From contig NC_073313.1 of the NCBI RefSeq assembly GCF_027595985.1, positions 218,242,066 to 218,306,065 on the forward strand: 64,000 nt of DNA. The letters are read 5' to 3'. The stretch is from Sorex araneus (Eukaryota; Chordata; Mammalia; Eulipotyphla; Soricidae). This document shows, piece after piece, positions 46,711 through 58,375 of this stretch. Position 1 is the first letter of the stretch. Each line of letters starts with the position of its first letter. Both the position numbers and the translations under genes were made by a program. Under the pieces are notes generated by a model that worked only from the letters and a program-made list of their open reading frames with translations, ran no database searches and was not told the DNA's origin.

Positions 46711-48730
46711 ATATATAATAGTTTCATTCTTTTATATAGTAGCCATTCATACTTCCTGAACTCTACACTGTAGAGTAACTTTGTCAGTAAGTCCAACATT
46801 AAGATTGTGTAATATGAGTATTAATTGTATCTATTCTTAAAATTTAGACCAAAAAATATTTATCACATATATTAACACAATATAACAACTTAAATTTGAT
46901 TTTACTTAATATACTAATTAGATTTTGGTTGAGAACTTACTGTTGTTAACAGTAGCAGGTGTTATAAATCAAAATCCAATTAAGTACTATAGAACTCTTA
47001 CATTTTGTGATTTATTGTGTTACCCTCTTTCATAAGAATAAGAGCTTACCCTTTTATTTTCCTGGCAGTACACATTTCGAATTGCTGCAGTTGAATTATC
47101 TTAGCTGCATTTAGGAAGAAATGAGGAAAATGAGTTTCACTAGGTAAACATCTGACATGTTGAAGCTAGTTTTCTTATAAATTATGCCAAGGGAATATAA
47201 ATAATTAACTTAGGACAAACATATGTCCAAAATATACAATGAATTCTTATGAAAAATTGTGGGGGGCAGAAATCACTGATTTTCATATTGCACAGAAAAA
47301 AGAGAAAAGCAAATTGAAATAATTCACAAATATTTTCACTATGGAAAAAATAAAAATTAAGCAAAATATATTTAATATAAAAAATTAAGTTTGAAATGTC
47401 ATACTGATTGTTACTTGCCAGGAAGGAAAAACAGGCAGCAATGGATATTTAAAGATTTTAAACATATATTCACTTATACTCCCAGATAACTCTTTAAAAC
47501 CCTCTGTTTCCTCTTAACTAAACGACAGCAAATGCAAGTCTTAGTTCAATGTCCTCTTCTCTAACTATTCACTGCACTAGGTTTTTGGTATGAGATAGTA
47601 AAAAGTACAGGTTCACCTTGACAATTTCAGCCCTTATTTATTGACCTTTGTTCCAGGCTAGAAGGACAGAATGTCTTCAGTGGAGCACAACCTGGAAACT
47701 GAGTTACTGTAGGAAGACTTTGGAGACAGGCAAAAAGAACCTGTGTTTGCATCCATCTAGGATCAATGAAAAATCTGTACCAAAACTTATATTAGGCACA
47801 CCGAACCTTACCTGAAATCCCAAGGAACAGAGTCTACCAGATAAGGAACAGAATCTAAACAAATAGGTCTCAGATTAGAATTGTTGGAATACCATCACCA
47901 GAAAGAAATCTCAGTATTGCTACTAAGCACTGATAATTGAAACTACCAGGTCACTGACCAGACCTAAGGAAATCAGCAGCTCTGTCAGTGCTTGGAACTA
48001 GAAATCATGAAACCTAATTTGGACCCCAGGCCCATTCAACCTTAGTGCTTTACCTCTGCAGGATACAAATGAACACAATTTCTGTTGGTGTTCCAGACTC
48101 TTCTAAACTTAGAGCCACTATATAGGAGTGAAATTTTTTTCATTGTGTTCTCATGATTGTGGTTCAGCTGTGATTAAATGTATTCCTCAGGCCCTGTTCC
48201 TTCCATTAACACCGGACAAAATGAGGAAATGGGGCAAGGAGAATTCACCAGCAACGATAATCAAATGTTTTCACTTTCCTAATGTCCATGTCAAAACAGC
48301 TTTGTTAATGACATTCTTTAAAGTAAGAAAATCATAGACAAGAAATTAACCAAGGATTATGAATGTATGAAAAAGTCTAAATAGAAATACTGACTGTTAA
48401 GTCTATGGTGACTGAACAAAACATTACAATCGAGAGGCCTAACAGCTCAATGACAGAGTCAAAGATTGATTCAGTGAACTGAGGATAAGGTAGAGGAAAA
48501 ACAGGGGAAAGGAAGAATAAGAGAACTAAACAAATGAAAATAGCAGCCCTATGGGACAGATAGGATAAAGTGTAAGAACTGTCCTATATTACTGTCTGAA
48601 GAAGGGGAAAACGATAGGAAAGAGAGAAAGAGGCAGAACTGTATTTGAGAAATAATAACAAAGTAATTCCCCATATTGTAAAAGAAGACCAATAGCCAAG
48701 TCCAGGTAGTTTAAAGAATATCAGACAAAA
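46711..48730. other. Unique-looking DNA, nothing recognised
   Basis: AT-rich to 47.6 kb, then somewhat more balanced to 48.7 kb. No repeat or gene signature found. Confidence 0.45.
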
Positions 48731-48989
48731 TAGCACCGCACTGTAATAGCACCGTCATCCCGTTGTTCATTGATTTGCCTGAGCAGGCACCAGTAACATC
48801 TCCTTTGTGAGACTTGTTGTTACTGTTTTAGGCATATCAAATACGCCATGGGTAGCTTGCCAGGCTCTGAGGTGCGGGTGGGATACTCGAGGTAGCTTGT
48901 CAAGCTCTGATAGAGGGATGGAGAAATCGAACTCGGATCAGCCTCATGCAAGGCAAACATCCTACCCGCTGTGCTATTGCTCCGGTCTA
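48731..48989 (-). mobile_element. SINE-B
   Basis: Inverted tail tagcaccgcactgtaatagc, body gtgagacttgttgttactg, inverted head gctgtgctattgctccggtc. Confidence 0.92.
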
Positions 48990-49231
48990 TCATACCAAAT
49001 GAATAAAATAAATATAAGTAGATGCAATAGACATTTTATTATTAAAATAGCAAAAGTCAAATAGAATTCTAAAATCAGGGAGCAAAGCAAAAGCTCATAT
49101 ATATGGTAACCTCTATAAATCTTAAAGCAGATTGTTTAACTGAGACTGAATGTATGAAAAAGACTGGCATGGCACATCCAAATTATTGAATGAAAGAAAG
49201 TCACAGCAAAAATACACTATACGGCTTCATC

Positions 49232-49335
49232 AGTTTTTCCCAAAGTGAACAATACCACCTCCTGGTGGGCACAAAAATAATCCAGGAAAATAATAGTCTT
49301 TAATGCAGTTGGGCAGCATTTCTTTGATTGCTTAA
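49232..49335. mobile_element. Possible hAT-type DNA transposon remnant
   Basis: cagtttttcccaaagtgaac followed by cacctcctggtgggcac resembles the terminal region of a mammalian hAT (Charlie-like) element. Recognised from memory; weak. Confidence 0.4.
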
Positions 49336-49472
49336 AGAAGGTGGAGATTATGGGTCAAAAAAAAGAGGGGCATGAAATTTGCTTATAAATGGATGGACAT
49401 GGAGATTATCATGCTTAATGAAATGAGTCAAAAAAAGAGGGACAGATACAAAATGATTGCATTCATTTGTAG

Positions 49473-49726
49473 CACTGTAGTACTGTAGCACTGTGGTCCC
49501 ATTGTTCATCAATTTGCTCTAGTGGGTACCAGTATCTTCTCCATTGTAAGACTTGTTGTTACTGTTTTTGGCATATTGAATACACCACGGATAGCTTTCC
49601 AGGCTCTGCTGTGCAGGTGGGATATTCTCGGTAGCTTGCCAGGCTCTCAGAGAGGGATGGAGGAATGAAACCTGGGTCGGCCGTGTGCAAGACAAATGCC
49701 CTACCCACTGTGCTATCGCTCCAGTC
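49473..49726 (-). mobile_element. SINE-B in L1
   Basis: Perfect 13 bp target-site duplication cattcatttgtag at 49460-49472 and 49727-49739. Head at right (gtgctatcgctccagtc). Confidence 0.95.
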
Positions 49727-49769
49727 CATTCATTTGTAGTATATAAAAATATATATCTAGTAGAAGACT

Positions 49770-49999
49770 GAACTGGAGTCATAGCACAGCGGGTAGGGTG
49801 TTTGCCTTGCACGTGGCCAACCTGGGTTTAACTCTTCCATCCCTCTCTGAGAGCCTGGCAAGCTATCGAGGGTATCCTGCCTGCACGACAGAGCCTGGCA
49901 AGCTACCCATGGCATATTCTATATGCCAAAAATAGTAACAACAAGTCTCATAACGGAGACGTTACTGGTGCCTGATGAACAACAGGTTGACAGTGCTAC
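49770..49999 (+). mobile_element. SINE-B in L1
   Basis: Perfect 11 bp target-site duplication agtagaagact at 49759-49769 and 50000-50010. The tail is shortened (the ctcgagcaaatc block is missing), leaving gatgaacaacaggttgacag. Confidence 0.94.
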
Positions 50000-50246
50000 A
50001 GTAGAAGACTAGTATCCATGACAAGGGAAAACATAGGTTAGGAGGACTGGTCAATGATTTGAACTAACCACAAATGTGTGTGAGGCAGAGGGTAGGTAAA
50101 ATAGAGAAGAGTCCAGTTTGTTAACAAAAACTGGAATTATAATGCTGGACAAGATCTGAGTTTTAAAAGTAGGTAAGGGAATATTCTTGATAACCTTTCA
50201 GTATCAATACCTCAAACCATAATGCCCAAAAGTGTGTGTGGGGGGG

Positions 50247-50269
50247 AGTGAGAGAGAGAGAAAGAGAGA

Positions 50270-50328
<59 letters not shown>

Positions 50329-50344
50329 GAGAGGAGAGGAGAGA
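50247..50344. repeat. (GA)n tract in L1 3' UTR
   Basis: About 100 bp of GA repeat with GAAA interruptions at the left end, at the same L1 position as the other tracts. Confidence 0.95.
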
Positions 50345-50792
50345 TGCGCCTGTTATAGAGGCAGGCAGATCCTGGGGAGTGGGGGTGGGGGGGGGTGATG
50401 GGATGGAAACTGGGGGCACTAGTGCTGGGAAATGTACAATGGTGGAGGGATGGGTGTTGGAATACCATGTGACTAAAATTCAATCATGAACAGCTTTGTA
50501 AGGGTCTATCTCATAGTGAATCAATTAAAATGTTAAAAAAAAACAAGTAGACTCTCTGGGAGACATTGAATCACACACACAATACACATATACATATATA
50601 TGTGTGTGCATTTATGCATATGCATGCATGTGCATATTTCCCCCCTGACAAAGGGAGAGTAAGCTAAATAGTTTTGGAAACCTCTGAATTAGGTTATCAC
50701 TCAGATTCAGATGTATTCAAAATGATTTTTAAACAAATAGCAGCTAATTTGTCTAAAAGCCAATACAGTTACTGCCAGAAATATGGAAGGAA

Positions 50793-50948
50793 GGTGTCAG
50801 AGAGATAGAAGAACAGCCAAGGTGCTTGTCTTGTAGGACTTGACCTAGGTTCAATCCCCCAGGAATATCATCTGGTCTACTGAACCTGCCAAATCTAGTG
50901 TCTGAGTTCAGAGCTAGTTAGCAATCCCTGACCACTTTTTAGTATTTT
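50793..50948 (+). mobile_element. Old SINE-A-like copy
   Basis: gtcagagagatagaagaaca, cctaggttcaatcccccagg, gagttcagagctagtta. Confidence 0.6.
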
Positions 50949-51139
50949 AGAAAAAAAACAAAAGGGTCTTCTATAAAATAAAAAGACAGATAACTCAGAA
51001 ATATCAAAACATTTAACACACCTAAAAGGTGAGAAAGAAATTAAAACTTATGTTTCAGAATGAATTTGAGATGTATTTGCTGTATATTCAAATTAAAATT
51101 AAGCTTGGAACTATAAATTTAAATTTATCAGAAAATGAG

Positions 51140-51872
51140 TAAGAAGTACAAAAAGTCTCTAGTGTTACATAACAGATAAATATCAATGAATAATAAAGGA
51201 AAATTAATGGGGAGAAACACACAAGAAACAAAGCTATAGAACACCTAGAACACATATAGAAAATATCAATAAATTATTTTATTTCCATAATTTTACTAAA
51301 TTCTAGTGACATGAACTCACCATTTAAAGACAAACAAATTTAAAGGCACACAAATTTAAAGGCACACAAAATGGATGGACTAGAAAGCAATATCTAACCT
51401 ACATAAATACACAAGAAAAAAGTCACTAGATTTTCAATGGCTCAAAGTAACCACATGGGCAAGTGTGGAAAGCATGGCTGGTCATATTTATATCAGATGA
51501 AATAGAACTCAAACTATGATTCTATGAGATATGGCTAAACATGATTAATTGATAAATACACAAAGATGCATTAATCCTCATTAACATAAACGCACCATGC
51601 AAGGATTACCAAAATTTATAACACAATACCTAATAGACTAGAAGGAGACATCAATAGTAGCAAAACAGTGGAATTTAACACTAGATTCTCACCACCAGAC
51701 AGATAAACCAGGCAGAAAATCAATAAGGAATCAACAGTGTTAATCATTGAGATGGAAAAGCTTGGCTTAATAGACATTCACAGAACTCAGCACCCTAAAA
51801 ATGTCAAATATATATTCTTCTCAGTACATATTGAAAGTACTCCAGGACAGTTCCTTAAAAGTTCTCTTTCCA
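51140..51872 (+). mobile_element. Old L1 ORF2 fragment (sense)
   Basis: Matches the sense strand of the ORF2 RT region in order: catttatatcagatgaaata, ggaaagcatggctggtc, gaatcaacagtgttaatc, atagacattcacagaactca and atatattcttctcagtac. Highly diverged, no frame. Confidence 0.72.
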
Positions 51873-51885
51873 CTTAGGGCCCCTT

Positions 51886-52067
51886 TTCTTTTTTTTCTTT
51901 TTTTTTCTTTTTGGGTCACACCTGGTGATACACAGGGGTCACTTCTGGCTCTGCACTCAGGAATTACCCCTGGCAGTGCTCAGGAGACCATATGGGATGC
52001 TGGAAATCGAACCTGGGTCAGCCACGTGCAAGGCAAACGCCCTACCCGCTGTGCTATCCCTCCAGCC
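51886..52067 (-). mobile_element. SINE-A
   Basis: Inverted tail (ttttctttttgggtcacacc), body gaccatatgggatgctgg, inverted head ctgtgctatccctccagccc. Flanks agggccccttttc and agagcccctcttc look like a decayed target-site duplication. Confidence 0.94.
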
Positions 52068-52334
52068 CCAGAGCCCCTCTTCATAGAAGAAAATGTTATG
52101 TAATTATGGGTCTTTAAAAGAGATATATACATGAATATCCCTCTACCTGCTTTCAGCACTCGGTTCCTGTCTATTTAGTGACAGGAAATAGTGACTATTT
52201 CCAACTACTTATTGCCATAGTGGTCCCTTCTCTGTCATAACTGTACTCTACTCCACTTGTTCACCCCCCCACACGCACACACACAACATATACACACACA
52301 TTTGTGGCAAGCTCTTGGACCCTGTTTTCACTGT

Positions 52335-52568
52335 CCTTGGATAAGCTTTCAGTACCTGTATTGCCCCAAAGTTATAATGCCCAAAAGAAAGAGAAAGCAA
52401 GATAAACAGAAGAAAAGTTCTGCTATAGAAGTCGGTTGGGGGTCAGGGGTGTAGGAGGGTAACTGGGGACATTGGTGGTGGAGAATGTACACTTGTGAAG
52501 GGACGGGTGTTGGGACATTGTATGACTGAAACCCAATCATGAACAACTTTGTAACTGTGTATATCACG
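52335..52568 (+). mobile_element. L1 3' UTR (5'-truncated)
   Basis: cagtacctgtattgccccaa, degenerate GA tract aaagaaagagaaagc, acgggtgttgggacattgta, atcatgaacaactttgtaac. Its last bases form part of the duplication around the next SINE. Confidence 0.82.
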
Positions 52569-52578
52569 ATGATTCAGT

Positions 52579-52823
52579 ATCACTGCATCACTGTCATTGT
52601 CATGCCTTTGCTCATCAATTTGCTCAAGCGGGCACCAGTAACATCTCCATTGTGAGACTTGTTATTACTGTTTTTGGCATATCAAATACACCACAGGTAG
52701 CTTGCCAGGCTCTGCCGTGCAGGCTGGATACTCTAGGTAGCTTCCCGGGCTCTCCAAGAGGGACATAGGAATCGAACCCGGGTCGGCCGCATGCAAGGCA
52801 AATGCCCTACCCGCTCCAGCCAT
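52579..52823 (-). mobile_element. SINE-B at the L1 3' end
   Basis: Perfect 11 bp target-site duplication gatgattcagt at 52568-52578 and 52824-52834. Head shortened to ccctacccgctccagcc. Confidence 0.95.
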
Positions 52824-52898
52824 GATGATTCAGTGAAAAGCTGAATTAGTTAATAACAAAAAGCGAGATATATACATTAGACATTTACTGGTTTAGAG

Positions 52899-52995
52899 GT
52901 CAGAGAAATAGTGCAGCAGGCATGGAACTTGTACTGCATGCAGCCATTTCAGGTTCAGTCCCCAGCCTCTAATATAGTCTTCATTGGCATTGTCA
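52899..52995 (+). mobile_element. Old SINE-A-like fragment
   Basis: gtcagagaaatagtgcagca, gcatgcagccatttcaggtt and cagtccccagc; 3' half missing. Confidence 0.55.
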
Positions 52996-53140
52996 AAACC
53001 TTAAGGGGCTAGACAGATAGGAGAGCAGGTAATAGTGCTTGGCTTGCTTTGTCACTGACCCAGGTTTGATCTACAGCATCCCATGTGGTCTGCGGAACAC
53101 CATTAGGAGTAATACCTGAGCACAGACAGGAGTCAGTCTT

Positions 53141-53875
53141 TTTTTTTTTTTTTTTTTTTTTATTCACCATTGTATTATCAGTCCTAAACACAACAATAAC
53201 AAGAAAAAATCAAAGTCAATTAAATCAGTAAAAATAAATTAAACAATGCTTTTTTGCATATGATTTGGTGATACATTTGAAAGAAACTAAAGATACATTA
53301 AAACTAGTATAAATAGTCAACTAAGGGTCAGATAATACAGCAGCTTAGTGAATGCTGCTGATACTGCCAGGTTGGGTTCCTGGCATCAAAAAGGTGTCCC
53401 GAGCACCACCAGGAATAATACATGAGTACAGAGCCAGGAATAATCCCTAAGGTGTCAACCAGTTAGTGGAGCACATTTAGTACAATGAACTCTGACCTTA
53501 TTTTACCTTTCTCCTCATTAGGTCCAACATTTATAGTAACTCACACACACACACAGAGACACACACACACCCTACCTGCATAATTAGATGCTATTATACA
53601 TGACACGCGTGAGTCCTTATATGCAAACATAACTGTACCAACACCCTAATCATGCTACTTATGGCCAATCTCAAATGCATATTCCTCTCCTTCATTATCT
53701 CATACCTTAAGAAGCATTTGCTTCAACGTCATGGAGAGTTTTGACTACATTTTCTTCTATGAACCTTATAGATTCATGTCTGATATTGGGGTCTTTAATC
53801 CACTTTGATCTGACTTTTGTGCCTGGCATTAGACAGAGGTCAGAGTTCATTTTTTTGCAGGTAGCTATCCAGTTT
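53141..53875 (-). mobile_element. Chimeric retrocopy: L1 ORF2 fragment plus unrelated 3' sequence
   Basis: Perfect 13 bp target-site duplication aggagtcagtctt at 53128-53140 and 53876-53888. The left end is a run of ~24 T, the poly(A) tail of a minus-strand insertion. The 5' end (right, about 53745-53875) is L1 ORF2 antisense to plus (ggtctttaatccactttgat, gtagctatccagttt). The middle (53165-53745) is not L1 and contains an old SINE-A (53325-53465) and a CA microsatellite (53546-53570). The RNA copied therefore started in a truncated L1 and ran into flanking DNA. Confidence 0.82.
53325..53465 (+). mobile_element. Old SINE-A inside the retrocopy
   Basis: ggtcagataatacagcagct, gagcaccaccaggaataat, acagagccaggaataatccc. 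Confidence 0.65.
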
Positions 53876-54414
53876 AGGAGTCAGTCTTGAACACAACTTT
53901 TTGCAGTTCCAAAACAAAAACAAATTATTCTACATGAATATACAAACCAAGGGAAATGATACTATCCACTCAAAACAAAACATTTGTTCCCATTTTCCAA
54001 TATAACCACTAGTGATATGCTTTGCTGTAAAGCGCATTTTAAAATCTTATCATGTCTAAAAATGACAAATATTTTATTTCATAATAACTGAAGACCTAAA
54101 TACTTCTATTGTATACTTATTGAAATTTTCTGTACATTTTAAATGAAACTAAAATATTTCATTGTGAAAAAAATACATACCAAAATTTACCTACTTCAGC
54201 ATTTTAAAATATGCAGTTCTATATACTAGAATGTAAAGATATTGATGTGAGACAGATCTGCAGAATTTTAACATCTTATAAACTAAAGCTCAATACACGT
54301 TATATAACTTGTTTCCCTCTTCCCTTAAAACCACATAGTGTTCTACTTTATGTTACTATGAATTTGATTAGTATACAAACCTCAAAGTGTAAAATTATAA
54401 AATGCTTATCTGTA

Positions 54415-55480
54415 AAAAACTAAGCACGCCAAAAGGGCGTGTGTTCACGGGCTCTTCGGGAGACTCTGTCTCACCAGCCCAGTTCGGTGCTCTCGAACCG
54501 CTGTGTATGGGCTGGATGGGAACGGCTGTTGGTCAAGGACAGGAGAAGGAAGAATGAGGACCAAGCTGGTAGCTGATTAGTTACCATTTATTCAATCTTC
54601 CATCTTTCTCATCTCCCACATTCCTGGCTCCCTCCTCTCTCTGGATCTACCTCTGGGTCTCCCTTCACTAATCTCTCCCCTCCCCCCCTTATCTCTCTTC
54701 ACCTTGCCCTCTAGGCTACACCCAGCCAGGTAGCAAAATCAACATAAGAAAGCCCTTCCTGAGGGCTGTCAGGTTCAAAGACAACACTACCTAGAGGCAT
54801 TCCAAAGCCCTTCCTGACTGCCAGCAGGCAAAATACCTCTTAAGGTGGTTTTCTCCTTTCCTTAATGCAAACACTCATTAACATCTTAATACTAATTATT
54901 TTTGTATGAGCACAGTAAGAAATACATTGAGGCTTGCTGGGCAGGTCTCCTGGGAGGCCAGATGAATCATTCCTAACCCTAGCAGAGTCCAAATCTATTT
55001 ATTACTTCCTGGATCATGACAGCATTTGTCCATGACCAAGCCCTTAACTTATAGTTAAGTACTAGGCACTTTGACCAGGCCCATCTCCATGCCAGGGTAG
55101 CACATAACTCACCTCTTGCCTTGGGTCTGTCCAGTCAGGACCCTGCTTTGGAGATTCTAGGAAGTAATGGCAGCTGAGGCTTAGGTTGAGAAAACAGAAG
55201 CCCAGGAGGAAAATATCATGTAGAGTCAAATGACTTCCAGGTTACAAAAGCACAGCATTTAGTACAGCCTTCCTGTGCCCATACAAAAGGACTTGGCTCT
55301 GAATAAACTATGCAAAGAACTCAAGGAGAGAAGAAAAACAGTATTTACAAGTCAACAGAACACAAAGAAGTTACAAATAAACACAGAGGAATGGGAGCAC
55401 TGTGATGGGAGTAACCCTATAAACCTAAACTACCTGAGGCTGTGTTATCCTACACTTATCTTTTGTGCTACTTAGTTTTT
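54415..55480 (-). mobile_element. LTR-like element D, longest copy
   Basis: Homologous to both parts of D at 12.3-14.0 kb (gccagggtagcacataactc, caggcccatctc, taggcactttg; and toward the right gaggcttaggttgagaaaac). On the minus strand a polyadenylation signal is at about 54590 (gaataaatgg) and the 3' end carries a short hairpin, cacgcc/ggcgtg (54425-54441). A 10 bp inverted repeat, aaaaactaag, bounds it at 54415-54424 and 55471-55480. No coding frame or primer-binding site was found. LTR is my best guess; a non-autonomous DNA transposon is possible. Confidence 0.6.
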
Positions 55481-55543
55481 AGTAATGTCCCCAGATTTTA
55501 TTGTAGTACATGAGAGGATTTCCTCCAGATTAAAAACTAAATA

Positions 55544-55722
55544 GCACTGCACTGTAGCACTGTCATCCCATTGTTCATTGATTTGCTCAAACGAGCACCT
55601 GTAACATCTCCTTTGTGAGACTTGTTACTGTTTTTGGCATATTGAATATGCCACAAATAGCTTGCCAGGCTCTGCTGTGCGGGTGGGATACTCTCGGTAG
55701 CTTGCCGGACTCTGCAAGAGGG
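55544..55722 (-). mobile_element. SINE-B, 5'-truncated (no tRNA head)
   Basis: Tail agcactgcactgtagcactg, body gtgagacttgttactgtttt, ending at ggctctgctgtgcggg and ctctgcaagaggg before the head. Flanks aaaactaaata and aagactaaata form a near-perfect duplication. Truncation at the 5' end fits LINE-type reverse transcription. Confidence 0.88.
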
Positions 55723-55735
55723 AAAAGACTAAATA

Positions 55736-56926
55736 ATACATAATTATATGTGAGGACTACAATTATTTTTGTGCATTCATTGCTCTATGGTCACTTAAAA
55801 TGATGCAGTGTTAAATATTGTAATTAATGCTCAGAAAAATTGGAAGTCCAGATATCAATTTGATATTAAAAATCATGACTTGGAGATATCTGGATATATG
55901 TATATATATATATAAATATACACATATATATATATACAGAATTTTTAGAATTGTTCTTGTAGTTGCAACTAGAGAAGAGATAGTATTTGACAATGATAAA
56001 CCTTTCATTACAGAACCCACTATCAAGAAGTGATATTTTTGAATAATGACAAGACCAGAGGAAATATAGCGACAATGTTGTACAGTTATAGGCAGTTTGG
56101 TAGTGGTGGAGTACAGTGCATATCAGTTTGTATATCAGTTTGATAAACTATTATAATATTGAAAATTTTCCCCCTAAGCTACTAAAATTTATATATTTTA
56201 AATGTATAATTAATTTATTATTACTATAGTATTGTGGCTATATTATATATCCTTTAAAATTTAGATGATATTTTAGATGAATTGTGGAAGATCAAATGCA
56301 GAAATCACAAATGTTACTAGTAATATATCAAACCAAAAATTAGGCATTTGTCTAGGACAGTTAACTTGTAAAGTCATAAAAAGTAATAAAAGTTTCTTAT
56401 CTTAGACTTGCAGCTAGGGATGGAAATTACTTACATCTTTTTTTCCTGTAATTTATGTCAAATAAAATTATTATGAATAAAGAAAAATAAGGGGAATCAT
56501 CTTTCATTTTAAAAATGGTGGCTAAAGCATATGAAACTAAATATGATTTCTTTTGCCTTTTTAACTTATGATCTAAAACAAGAGATTTCTAAGGATTTTA
56601 AGCTAAATGATTCAAATCAGTTCTGTTCATTAATTATCTAGAGACTGTGTTATCATGTGTAAAATCTAAGGAAGTAGTTTTTCCTACTTATTACTATGCA
56701 TTTCCAAATTCTTTCCAGGGAAAGAATTATACACTGCAGTCCTTTGGGAGGCTTTAACTAAATTAATCCACTGACTAGACTTTCACTAAAAATGAGTGTC
56801 TATTATGCCCAAGATCTAAGAGGAATATAGTTTAAAAGGTTTGCTGCCTTCTTTATACTTTTAATGCAGAGTTTAGGTAAAATATTAATAAGACATATAT
56901 CAACAATCTAACATTATATGAGATAA
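55736..56926. other. AT-rich DNA with a short (TA)n run
   Basis: A degenerate TATA repeat lies at 55895-55938. Nothing else recognised. Confidence 0.5.
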
Positions 56927-56927
56927 T

Positions 56928-56953
56928 ATCATCATCATCATCATCATCATCAT
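56928..56953. repeat. (ATC)n microsatellite at the tail of composite C
   Basis: Eight to nine ATC units that abut the inverted RTE-like tail of the C copy, so probably grew from the tail repeat. Confidence 0.9.
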
Positions 56954-57578
56954 CCCGTTGATCATCAGAAATGACTCCATCCGTCCTAGCCCTGAGATTT
57001 TAGAAACCTCTCTTTACACGTCCTTTCCAATGGTGACACATTGGAGGCTCTTTCAGGGTCAGGGGAATGAGACCCATCATTGTTACTGGTTTTGGCATGT
57101 GAATATGCCATGGGGAGTTTGCAAGGCACTCCCATGTGGGAAGGAAACTCCCCGTAGCTTGTTAAGTTCTCCCAGAGTGAGCACTAGTCTATAAGTTGTC
57201 TTCCGGAAGCTTAGTTTTATAGTCTCTGCATGTTGGTGTTGGTGGGATTACATGGTGCCGGGGGAAGCCCCTGGGTGTGACCGCCTAGCTACTGGAAAAT
57301 GGGGGATCTCAGTGGAAGAGGCCCAGTCCCAATCTGAGCAGCCTTGGAGATGTCAGCCCCGGGTCCCATATACCTGGGTTCCTCTGCCAGTTCCTTCATG
57401 CATGAGACTTGTCTGAACTTGTGGAGAGAGGCCTTGAGCATAGCTGTGGCTGGGCTCCGGAGGTCTTTGGCTGTGGGGGCGCTGCTCGGGGTGGGGAGGG
57501 AAACTGAAACCCACCCCCTCTGAGGGGCCCTGATGAAGACAGTCAGGAGCGGGGACAAGAGACTCTCTGCATTGCTCT
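56954..57578 (-). mobile_element. Composite repeat C, left arm of inverted pair
   Basis: Inverted order: cccgttgatcatcagaaatg, tagccctgagattttagaaa, caggggaatgagacccatca, tctctgcatgttggtgttgg, acctgggttcctctgccagt, then a 5' section with ggtggggagggaaactgaaa. Nearly complete. Confidence 0.82.
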
Positions 57579-57583
57579 CTTTG

Positions 57584-58372
57584 GAGAGAGTATTTTGCCC
57601 CTGCGCCTGGCTGTCTTAACTAGAGCCTCTCAGAGGGGACGTGTTGCATTTCCCTCCCCACGCCGAGCAGACACTTGGCAGTTGAGGACCTCCAGAAGCC
57701 AGCCAAGGCCATTCTCTGTGCCATTTTCCACATGTTTGAACAAGTCTCACGCATGGGGTAGTTGGCGGAGGAACCAGGTGTGCAGGACCCGAGGCCTAGA
57801 TCTCCAAGATTGCTCAGATCAGGACTGGGACTATTTCACCCAGTTCCCCCATTTTCCAGTAGCTAGGCAGTCACACACAGAGTCTGCCCCTGGCTCCATG
57901 TAATCCAATCAATGGCCAACATCCAGAGACTATAAAACCAAGCTCCCAGAAGCTTAGTTTTATAGATATCTTGGCCGAGACATCTAATAGCCTAGTTCTC
58001 CCTAGTTCTCCCTATTGGAGAATCTGACAAGCTACCGAGAGTCTATTGCCTGCTTGGGAGAGCCTGGCAAGCAACCCATGGCATATTCATATCCAAAATT
58101 CAGTAACAGATAAATACATGCCTCTTGGAGAGCCCATCAAGCTACAGAGAGTATCCCGCTTGCACGGGAGAGCCTGGCAAGCTACCCATGGCATATTTGA
58201 TATGCCAAAAACAGTAACAATAGGTCTTATTCCCCTGACCCTGAAAGAGCCTCCAATCGTTGGGAAAGACAAGTAGGGAGAGGCTGCTAAAATCTCAGGG
58301 CTGAGTGTAATAGAGATGTTACTGGTGCCCGCTCGAGTAAATCGATGAACAACAGGATGGCAGTGATACAGT
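57584..58372 (+). mobile_element. Composite repeat C, right arm of inverted pair, with internal duplication
   Basis: 5' section gagcctctcagaggggacgt, then gcagtcacacacagagtctg, gagactataaaaccaagc and the tail gctcgagtaaatcgatgaac. The SINE-B-like module (gagagcctggcaagc, acccatggcatatt) occurs twice, at 58057-58103 and 58165-58211, making this copy longer than the one at 10.7 kb. Confidence 0.82.
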
Positions 58373-58375
58373 GAT

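Larger units (their letters stand above)
49350..50545 (+). mobile_element. L1 3' end, interrupted by two SINE-B insertions
   Basis: ORF2 end (ggatggacatggagattatc, caaaatgattgcattcattt), 3' UTR with a GA tract (50247-50344), then ggtggagggatgggtgttgg, atctcatagtgaatcaatt and an A-rich tail. SINEs at 49473-49726 and 49770-49999 interrupt it. Confidence 0.88.
53006..53910 (+). mobile_element. SINE-A split by a later insertion
   Basis: Left part 53006-53140 (ggggctagacagataggaga, cagcatcccatgtggtctgc) and right part 53889-53910. The interruption is 53141-53875, flanked by the 13 bp repeat aggagtcagtctt. Confidence 0.85.
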
